In this document: piece by piece, positions 35,364-42,888 of the stretch
How the letters are laid out: each line of letters starts with the position of its first letter
Position numbering within the stretch: the first letter of the stretch is position 1
Assembly (NCBI GenBank): GCA_003167275.1
Contig: PMTT01000949.1
Coordinates: 1 to 45,812, forward strand
From: Bryobacterales bacterium
GTDB taxonomy: Bacteria > Acidobacteriota > Terriglobia > Bryobacterales > Bryobacteraceae
Direction of reading: 5' to 3'
Length of the DNA: 45,812 nt
Notes under the pieces: model-generated
Databases searched by the model: none
What the model was told of the DNA's origin: nothing
What the model saw: the letters and a program-made list of their open reading frames with translations, nothing else
Position numbers and translations under genes: made by a program

Positions 35364-37997
35364 TCAAGCGGTCCAATGGACCCAATCCATGGGGTTGCGG
35401 CGCCCCAGCTTCAAATGAACTTCCACCGCCTTGCGTTCCGGCAGGTGCAGTTCGCAGGCGGCCTTCCCGGGCTGCAGTTTCGCTGCCAGGACGCCGGGCG
35501 AGCCGGACACGGCTTCGATGCCGTGCCGCGCAATCAGGGTGACGTCCTGCTTCCTGACCGAGGTGATCGTCATATCCACCGTCCGGGCGTCCATGTCCCA
35601 GGACATTTTGTCGAGCCTCGCAAAGGTGCGCAGCAGCATCCCGTTGATGGATCCCTTGACGAGCGAGGGCGGTAGTGCTGGAATCGGCTCGATGACACCG
35701 GGCCGCGAGTAGGCGAGCATTTCGATCATGATCATCTGCAGCCCTCCTTGCGCATCCGGCATGGGCCCGGCATAGGGGTCGTGAGAGCACCGGAGCGTCG
35801 GGCCGACGTTGCCTTCTTCAATCAGTTGCCGGAACTCCGTATCCACGATGTAGCTGTCTTTGAGTCGCGCCCCCACCAATGCGCGATGGCAGCGGCCATG
35901 AGCGGCCAGCCGCTCCGGAACCCGATGCCGGTTGGCGATTACAACAGACTTTGCCAGTTGCGGGGTGCGGTCCGGGTCAATCTCGTCGCCCGGCCACGCG
36001 CCGTAGAGATGCGAGATATGGCGCTGGTTGTAACGCTCCGCCAGCGAGGGCCAGGCCCATTCCTTCAGGGCGCCGTCCCGCTCCATCAGATAGGGCGGCA
36101 ACCTGGCCATAATCGCCTTCCATTTCGGCACGCTGTCGGCCTCAATGCCCAACAGTTCGCTGGCCTCCACCAGATTGGCCAGCACTTCCCGGCACACCGC
36201 GATGTCCATGCTGGAGTTGATCACCAACATGCACGAGGGGTCCAGGTTGCCAGGATTGTTCTCCGGAGAGAAGGATGGAACGAAGATGTAGTTCCCATTC
36301 TTGTCGGTGACCGTCAGGAAGTCCTCGTAAAACAGCGCCAGATCCTTATAAGCCGGAACCACGCGCTTGCGGAGGAAATCCAGATCGCCCGTAACCAGGT
36401 AGTGGTCCCAGAACAGGCGCACGCACCAGCCTCCGGCCGAGAGCCAGTAGGGGTGCGGCCAAATCTCCTCGGTCGAGCCGGCGTGATCGTACATCTTATC
36501 GACACCCTCGTCTTTGGTCGGCGTGAGGGAGTAGTGGGCGCCGCGCATGCCGTAAATGTTTTTCGCATTGGTGCGGTAGTCCGGGTACAGGCTCTCCATC
36601 CAGTTGAAGTAGGCGTCCATGCCTTCCCGGTGATCGCCCTGCGGACCCGGCGCAATCTGCAGGTTGATGTTGGCATTGGTTTCGGCCGACATGGTGCAGT
36701 ACTTGCCGCTGGTCAGGATGAACCAATAGCGGCACATCTCGAACAACTTCTCGAGGAAGGCCGGCGAATAGCCCGGGCTCGACCGCTGATCGGACAGAAG
36801 TTCCTCCGAGGACATGCCGTATTGCGCGGCGCCTCCGAAGTCAACCGTCACGCGGTTGAGCATTTCCGACTGGACCTTGCGGGCCCGCGCGAGCAGCGCC
36901 GCGTAGTCCGGCGTGACCGCTTCCACGGCCCTCCGTACGGCCTCCACCTGAGCCTCGCTGTAATCGGGAAGCTGTTCGATGCGCGTAAGCAGCATCACCG
37001 ACGATGCATTCTCGATTACTACCGTGTCGCCGTCCACTCGGGCCGTGCCACCGTTGCGGATTACGCGGGTCACGCCGGCGTAGCCGCTGTTGTTCACCGA
37101 GGGATCGAAAACGCCTTTGAAGATCAGCCGCTGCTCGTTGAAGTCCTGCTGGGCATTGCTTAGTCCGGGCGCTCCTTCTCTCCCTCCCGCCATTCCTCCA
37201 CCGCGGCCGCCCGCCGCCAACCTTCCCATGGTGATCCGGACGTTCAGAGGCTGTCCTTCGGGGGCGGTGAGCCATTGAACCACGAGGTTGTCGGGCCGGG
37301 ACGCAAAGAGGCGACGAACCCATTCGCCGCGCTCGTCCGTCCAGTGAACCTTCAACTCGGTACTTTCGAAATCCACCGTTCGGAGATAGTTCTTCACCGA
37401 CGCGGTCCTGGGATACTCCAGGTGCATAGAGAATCCCGCGCCTCCGCCCCTCCCCATGCCGCCGCTGATGGCGGTCTTGTGCCATTCGTCGTAACCAAGT
37501 CTCGCGGCTTCATGGTATCGTCCGTCCAGCAGCAGTTGCCGCACTTGCGGAAAAATACTCGCGATCTCAGGCGCCTCGAAGGGCCTCCTATGCGGCGTGA
37601 ACAGGCTTTCGTGGCGGAAGGCGATCTGCTCCGAGTAGGGGTCGCACGCGGTCTCAATGCTCATCGCCCCATTGCCTGAGAGGAGAAGCGCATCGCTGGC
37701 GAGCGAGGCGCTGCAGAAGCCTCGCCGCGGCACGATCTTGCGCTGGACCCGATCCGCCAGCGGCATGGGTGAGATTCTCACTTCCGTTCCGCTCGAATCC
37801 CGGATTGCCGGCGGCTTAGGCAGGAACTCATCCCGCCGCACGCGGCGAAGATAATCGGCGGAACGGTTGTCGGCCGGCGGGACGCCGGTTGTCTGTTGGG
37901 GACGACCGTCGCTTTGCGCCAACGTCGGCGGCGTCTCCACGGAACCCGCCAACCCGACGGCGATGGCACTTTTCTTGATAAAGCCTCTGCGATTCAT
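35364..37997 (-). CDS. GH95-like glycoside hydrolase, Tat-exported (paralogue B, tandem duplicate)
   Basis: MNRRGFIKKSAIAVGLAGSVETPPTLAQ; collinear with paralogue A over its whole length (e.g. ADNRSADYLRRVRRDEFLPKPP vs ADNRPSKYLRRVRKDPFLPNPP). Confidence 0.82.
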   Translation of the reverse strand: MNRRGFIKKSAIAVGLAGSVETPPTLAQSDGRPQQTTGVPPADNRSADYLRRVRRDEFLPKPPAIRDSSGTEVRISPMPLADRVQRKIVPRRGFCSASLASDALLLSGNGAMSIETACDPYSEQIAFRHESLFTPHRRPFEAPEIASIFPQVRQLLLDGRYHEAARLGYDEWHKTAISGGMGRGGGAGFSMHLEYPRTASVKNYLRTVDFESTELKVHWTDERGEWVRRLFASRPDNLVVQWLTAPEGQPLNVRITMGRLAAGGRGGGMAGGREGAPGLSNAQQDFNEQRLIFKGVFDPSVNNSGYAGVTRVIRNGGTARVDGDTVVIENASSVMLLTRIEQLPDYSEAQVEAVRRAVEAVTPDYAALLARARKVQSEMLNRVTVDFGGAAQYGMSSEELLSDQRSSPGYSPAFLEKLFEMCRYWFILTSGKYCTMSAETNANINLQIAPGPQGDHREGMDAYFNWMESLYPDYRTNAKNIYGMRGAHYSLTPTKDEGVDKMYDHAGSTEEIWPHPYWLSAGGWCVRLFWDHYLVTGDLDFLRKRVVPAYKDLALFYEDFLTVTDKNGNYIFVPSFSPENNPGNLDPSCMLVINSSMDIAVCREVLANLVEASELLGIEADSVPKWKAIMARLPPYLMERDGALKEWAWPSLAERYNQRHISHLYGAWPGDEIDPDRTPQLAKSVVIANRHRVPERLAAHGRCHRALVGARLKDSYIVDTEFRQLIEEGNVGPTLRCSHDPYAGPMPDAQGGLQMIMIEMLAYSRPGVIEPIPALPPSLVKGSINGMLLRTFARLDKMSWDMDARTVDMTITSVRKQDVTLIARHGIEAVSGSPGVLAAKLQPGKAACELHLPERKAVEVHLKLGRRNPMDWVHWTA

Positions 37998-38354
37998 ATG
38001 TGCTTCCTCATCGATGCAATCGCACACTGGAACAGTTGCGGCGCGAACTCAATTAGATAGTTCCGCCGGTTGAACCAACTGTGCGCTCCGGGGCTCTCCT
38101 TGAGCACCGGCTCGAAGCCTTGCCCGGACCAGGTAATTCGCCATGCGGACGGGAGCACTACCGGTGAGGGCCCGACCCCGCCACGCCAGGTCCAGCCGTC
38201 GTCGGACACCAAGGGAGTGCCGCCCGCTTCCGTAGGTGTAATACTTGCCGTCGCACAGCGCGACAGTGGAGGGGTCGTGGATTCCGAAGTGGCCGTCCCA
38301 AGCAAAGGCGATGGAAGCCAGGGCGAGGACCGTTGCTGGAATCGCGTATGTCAT
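37994..38354 (-). pseudogene. GH43/arabinanase-type N-terminal remnant, frameshifted
   Basis: MTYAIPATVLALASIAFAWDGHFGIHDPSTVALCDGKYYTYGSG (ORF 38049-38390) continues in another frame as GGTPLVSDDGWTWRGGVGP (ORF 37994-38305). No GH43 catalytic core follows. Confidence 0.65.
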
Positions 38355-38579
38355 TGGGCTATTGCTCGTTGGCGCATGAGATTCGACCAAATGCTATCAC
38401 GGGGCTAGATCTGCTGCAAGCGCATACATTGCGCATTCAGTGCGCGGCGGGGTAACGGCATGCGCTGGCAAACAACGCGGAAATCGTTGTGGAGGTGCAT
38501 CGGCTTTGATCTTGAGCTGATCTCTGTCGCGGTGGAGTGACGGGTTGTACCTCCACGACTGCATAGAGTCCGTCGAACA

Positions 38580-38690
38580 CATTGTCGCGTTCCTTTCCAT
38601 GACAATCGCCGTAATTCCAGCGTGTGCATCCGGCACAGGCCGGCCGTAAGGCACGCGCGAAACCAGTAGCGCGGCACGGACCGGCGGGAA
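38580..38690 (-). pseudogene. Remnant of a third GH95-like C-terminal segment
   Basis: Minus-strand VRAALLVSRVPYGRPVPDAHAGITAIVMER resembles SASLRCAREPYAVPVPDAHGGIPAIVMEM of paralogue A; it is flanked by stops. Confidence 0.6.
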
Positions 38691-38850
38691 GCTTCACGGA
38701 AAACGGTCCCGCGCAGAGCCGGCGGAGACGCCGGGTCGGGATGGGCGCCCATCGGGCCGCGCGACCGGCGGATCTCCAGGACCAATTGAAACAGAGATCG
38801 CAGCCCTTGCTATGCTTGAGGTCGTACACGCCAACGAGAAAGAGAATTCG

Positions 38851-38973
38851 ATGAGCGAACTGGCTCGACGGGATCTGTTCAAGACCACTCTGGCCGCACC
38901 GGCTATAGCGGCCGCATCGGCTGAAACCGCTGACGCGGAGCAAGAACGTAGTCCGTTCTTGGGGAACCTGTAA
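38851..38973 (+). other. 40-aa orphan Tat-signal mini-ORF (possible truncated leader)
   Basis: MSELARRDLFKTTLAAPAIAAASAETADAEQERSPFLGNL* : twin-arginine RRDLF plus hydrophobic stretch, then stop 30 bp before the GH29 start. Confidence 0.5.
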
Positions 38974-39003
38974 AAAGAGAATACTCGGATTTGGAGGAGT
39001 CTC

Positions 39004-40545
39004 ATGACGATCACCAGACGCCAGGCGCTGGCCGCCATTGGAGCGCCAGCGATTCTCAAGCGCGCGCTGGCCGCCGGCGTGCAATTGGATATCACGCAGG
39101 GCCCGTTCCAGGGTACTCGCGAATCGCTCAGAGCGTGGAAGGTTCCCGACTGGTATCGCGACGCAAAGTTCGGCATCTGGGCTCACTGGGGACCGCAATC
39201 CGCCGCCGAATACGGCGACTGGTACGCCCGCAACATGTACATCCAGGGCAATAGGCAGTACGAATATCACGTCAAGACATACGGCCATCCCACGAAGTTC
39301 GGCTTCAAGGACGTGATTCCCACCTGGAAGGCCGATAAGTTCGATCCCGAGCATCTCATCGCGCTCTACAAGAAGGCCGGCGCGAAGTACTTTTGCAGCA
39401 TGGCGGCACATCACGACGGCTTCGATCTGTGGAAGTCCGCGCACCAGCCGCGCTGGAACGCGGTCGCCATCGGTCCCAGGAAGGATATCGTCGGGCTCTG
39501 GAAGAAAGCCGCCCAGAAGGCGGGACTGCGGTTCGCCGTCAGCGAGCACCTGGCGCCCAGCTATCACTGGTTCTCCACTTCGCACACGAGCGATAAGACC
39601 GGTCCGCTCGCAGGTGTTCCCTACGACGGCGCCGACCCCGCCTACGCCGACCTGTATCACGAATTGCCGGCTGACTATCCCTATGGCCAGCGGATTAACG
39701 ATCGCCAGGCGCCGGACCCCTGGAAGCAACACTACTTCAAACGCATCAAGGACCTTGTAGATAACTACCAGCCCGACCTCCTTTACACCGACGGCGATAT
39801 TTTCTTCGAAGAGTACGGCTTGGCACTCGTGGCGAACCTATACAACACGAGCGCCAAGATTCACGGCGGACGCGCGGAGGCGGTATACACCAGCAAGCTG
39901 GCCAGCGATTGCGAAACCGGGACCTGCGTTCTCGACTGGGAACGAGGAGTCGCCGGCGGTATCCCTGCCAACCCCTGGCAGACCGATACGTGCATCGGTG
40001 ACTGGCATTACAACAAGGAAGCGAAGTACAAAAGTCCAAAGTCGGTTATCGATATGCTGGTCGACATTGTCAGTCGCAACGGCAACCTGATGCTGAACTT
40101 CCCGCTGCCCAACAGCGGCGCGCTGGACGATCAGGAACTGAAGATCCTGGATGAGATCACCAAGTGGATGGCCGTCAACAGCGAGGGCATCCACGCGACC
40201 CGCCCGTGGAAGATCTTCGGCGACGGCCCGGTGGCTTCGGCGCCGCAATCGGGCCGCGGCACGAGATTCAACGAGTCGAGCCGCCGGGACTTCACAGCCG
40301 AAGAGGTGCGTTTCACGGCTAAAGGCAACACGCTGTACGCATTCGTGATGGGCTGGCCGGAAAAACAGGCGGTGATCAAGCCCCTGGCGACCACCGGCAG
40401 CGCGACGCCAACGAAAGTCAGGAACGTGGAACTGCTGGGCTTCAAGGGCAAAGTGAGGTGGACCCAGGATGACAAAGGGCTCGCTGTGCAAATGCCTGAA
40501 CAGCAGCCCTGCGCTCACGCGATTACGCTGAAGATCGCGGTATAG
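39004..40545 (+). CDS. GH29-type alpha-L-fucosidase, Tat-exported (second copy)
   Basis: MTITRRQALAAIGAPAILKRALA; WYRDAKFGIWAHWGPQSAAEYGDWYARNMYIQG; AGAKYFCSMAAHHDGFDLWKSAHQPRWNAVAIGPRKDIVGLWKKAAQKAGLRFAVSEH; QPDLLYTDGDIFFEEYG. Upstream GGAGG. Confidence 0.9.
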   Translation: MTITRRQALAAIGAPAILKRALAAGVQLDITQGPFQGTRESLRAWKVPDWYRDAKFGIWAHWGPQSAAEYGDWYARNMYIQGNRQYEYHVKTYGHPTKFGFKDVIPTWKADKFDPEHLIALYKKAGAKYFCSMAAHHDGFDLWKSAHQPRWNAVAIGPRKDIVGLWKKAAQKAGLRFAVSEHLAPSYHWFSTSHTSDKTGPLAGVPYDGADPAYADLYHELPADYPYGQRINDRQAPDPWKQHYFKRIKDLVDNYQPDLLYTDGDIFFEEYGLALVANLYNTSAKIHGGRAEAVYTSKLASDCETGTCVLDWERGVAGGIPANPWQTDTCIGDWHYNKEAKYKSPKSVIDMLVDIVSRNGNLMLNFPLPNSGALDDQELKILDEITKWMAVNSEGIHATRPWKIFGDGPVASAPQSGRGTRFNESSRRDFTAEEVRFTAKGNTLYAFVMGWPEKQAVIKPLATTGSATPTKVRNVELLGFKGKVRWTQDDKGLAVQMPEQQPCAHAITLKIAV

Positions 40546-40756
40546 GCGAGTCGAATCCCAGCCGGTCCGCGCGCCTGCGTCCTGTGCGGCATGTCTTGAC
40601 GGCTCTGAACCGCGATTTGCCGTCTATTCGCTGGGCTCAGGCAGCCACATCCGCTTTTGGTCGACTGGGAATCTCGGACACGCGCGGGTTGCTTACATCA
40701 ACGCAAGTTGCGACTATTTGTTCGGAATGACACTCTCATCGAGGATGGAGATTCAA

Positions 40757-42736
40757 ATGAACGAGAAGCCCGAATGGACCAGGCGGATCTTTGCGGCAGC
40801 CCTCGCGGGTGCGCCGGCCATTGCTCAGACTCCGGCCGCCCCTCAGGCGGCGCCGCCGGCCGGCGCTGCGCAGGCCCCGGCCGCGCCGCCGCGGAGGCCG
40901 CAGCAGCCCGAGCCGCTGCCGTTCGCGGAGGCACTGGTCTTCACGCGCAAGGACTTCGAGCCGCATACCACGCCGTACCCGCTCTCGCAGGTTCGCCTGC
41001 TGGCAGGCCCGTGCCTGACGGCCGCGGATGCAAACCGCGCCTACCTGATGCGCATCGCGCCGGACCGGCTCCTGCACACGTTTCGATTGAACGCCGGGCT
41101 GGCGAGTTCGGCGCAGCCGCTCGGGGGATGGGAAGAGCCCAAGGGCGAGCTTCGCGGCCACACCATGGGGCACTACCTCTCGGCGTGCGCACTGAGGGCC
41201 GCCTCGGCGGGAGATAGGGAAATGAAGGCACGGGGGGACGAACTTGTCGCTGAACTCGCCAGGTGCCAAGCCAAACTGGCGGGCGGCTACCTGAGCGCGT
41301 ATCCAACCGAGTGGTACGATCGCTTGGAGAAGCGGCAGCGGGTCTGGGCGCCTTTCTACACCTACCACAAGATCTTCGCGGGCCTGCTCGATATGCACGT
41401 CCACACCGCCAACAGGCAGGCGCTGGAAGTCGCAACCGGCATGGCGGCATGGGCGGACCAATGGAGCGCCTCCAAACCCGAAGCCCAGATGCAGGACATT
41501 TTGCGGGAAGAGTTCGGCGGGATGAGCGAATCTTTCTTCAACCTCGCCGCCCTGACCAGCGACCTGCGCTGGGCAAAGGCGGGCGACCGGTTCCAGAAGA
41601 AGGAGTTCCTCACGCCGCTCGCGCAACACCGCGACGAACTGCGCGGGTTGCACATGAACACGCACGTCCCGCAGGTGATTGGCGCGGCGCGGCGCTACGA
41701 GCTCACTGGCGATCCGCGGTTCCGCGCGGCGGCGGAATTCTTCTGGTACGCGGTGTCATCCGCGCGCACATTCGCGACCGGCGGAAGCAGCACCCAGGAA
41801 TTGTGGCGGACCTCTCCGGGCAGGCTGGCCGCCGAGTGGCGGACAGGGCCAAACCACCAGGAATGCTGCTGCTCGTATAATATGATGAAGTTGACGCGCC
41901 AGCTCTACTCCTGGACCGGAGATCCGCGTTACTTCGACTACTACGAGCGCAACCTGCTCAACCACCGCCTGGGCGCCATACATCCCGAAACAGGTCATTC
42001 GGTCTACTTCCTGTCAATGGCCCCCGGCGCCTGGAAGGGGCTCTGCGACGAAGAGAAGTCATTCTGGTGCTGCACCGGCACGGCGTTCGAAGAGTTCTCA
42101 AAACTGAACGACAGCATCTACTACCGTGACGAGCGCGGCATTTCGGTGAATTTGTTCATTGCGTCGGAGTTGGACGACAGCGCGCGCGCGATCGGTCTGC
42201 GGCAGGACACGCGCTTTCCCGACGAGCCTCGCACGACGCTCACGATCACGAAAGCGCCCGCGTCCTCATGGAAGCTGCGCCTGAGGATCCCGTCGTGGGC
42301 TTCCGCGGCGGCGGCCAAGGTGAACGGCCGTGCCCTGGAAGTTACCCCCGGCCCGAGCAGTTATCTGAGCATCACCCGCGCTTGGAGAAAGGGCGACCGC
42401 GTCGATATCGAGATGCCCATGGCCCTCGCGGCCGAACCATTTGCGGATGAATCGGGCGTGCAAGCGTTTCTGTACGGACCCATGGTCCTGGCGGGCGATT
42501 TGGGCAATGAAGGGCTGACGGATGCCCTGGTCAACAATCAACAGGGCCCGGCGGTGGCCAAAGTCCCGATGAGCGTGCCCGAATTGCGCGCGCCAGGGAA
42601 GAAGTTGGAAGACTGGATCAAGCCGGAAGGCTCATCGCCTATCGCTTTTCGCGCCGCCACTGCGAGCGGCAGCGTCACGCTCAAGCCGCTGAACCAGTTG
42701 TGGGGAAGGTTCGCCACTTACTGGACGGTGTCGTAA
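40757..42736 (+). CDS. GH127/DUF1680-family (beta-L-arabinofuranosidase-like) protein
   Basis: MNEKPEWTRRIFAAALAGAPAIAQ; RLLHTFRLNAGL, LRGHTMGHYLSACALRAAS, GWEEPKGELRGH, YTYHKIFAGLLDMH, ECCCSYNMMKLTRQLYSWTGDPRYFDYYERNLLNH, FWCCTGTAFEEFSKLNDSIYY. Confidence 0.92.
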   Translation: MNEKPEWTRRIFAAALAGAPAIAQTPAAPQAAPPAGAAQAPAAPPRRPQQPEPLPFAEALVFTRKDFEPHTTPYPLSQVRLLAGPCLTAADANRAYLMRIAPDRLLHTFRLNAGLASSAQPLGGWEEPKGELRGHTMGHYLSACALRAASAGDREMKARGDELVAELARCQAKLAGGYLSAYPTEWYDRLEKRQRVWAPFYTYHKIFAGLLDMHVHTANRQALEVATGMAAWADQWSASKPEAQMQDILREEFGGMSESFFNLAALTSDLRWAKAGDRFQKKEFLTPLAQHRDELRGLHMNTHVPQVIGAARRYELTGDPRFRAAAEFFWYAVSSARTFATGGSSTQELWRTSPGRLAAEWRTGPNHQECCCSYNMMKLTRQLYSWTGDPRYFDYYERNLLNHRLGAIHPETGHSVYFLSMAPGAWKGLCDEEKSFWCCTGTAFEEFSKLNDSIYYRDERGISVNLFIASELDDSARAIGLRQDTRFPDEPRTTLTITKAPASSWKLRLRIPSWASAAAAKVNGRALEVTPGPSSYLSITRAWRKGDRVDIEMPMALAAEPFADESGVQAFLYGPMVLAGDLGNEGLTDALVNNQQGPAVAKVPMSVPELRAPGKKLEDWIKPEGSSPIAFRAATASGSVTLKPLNQLWGRFATYWTVS

Positions 42737-42830
42737 TCGCCGATCGGAGCACGGCCGTGGGAACGACAATGCCAATCCGTAATTTCCTTCCAAGGCCCGC
42801 GGCGACGCTCCTCGTTGCGTTTGCGCACAA

Positions 42831-42849
42831 GCCCCGCACCGAACGGGGC
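42831..42849. terminator. GC hairpin between GH127 and GH95 genes
   Basis: GCCCCG-CACCGAA-CGGGGC followed by CTTCAT; weak T tract. Confidence 0.35.
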
Positions 42850-42888
42850 CTTCATGCGACTCGGGTTGACTTACTCTTCGAACGCATT

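Noticed and set aside
33216-37163. Plus-strand ORFs 323 aa (33216-34187) and 471 aa (35748-37163)
   Set aside because: Antisense to the two GH95-like genes. Their similarity to each other only mirrors the duplication on the coding strand.
38437-39732. 431-aa minus-strand ORF
   Set aside because: Mostly antisense to the GH29 gene 39004-40545 and running through pseudogene debris.
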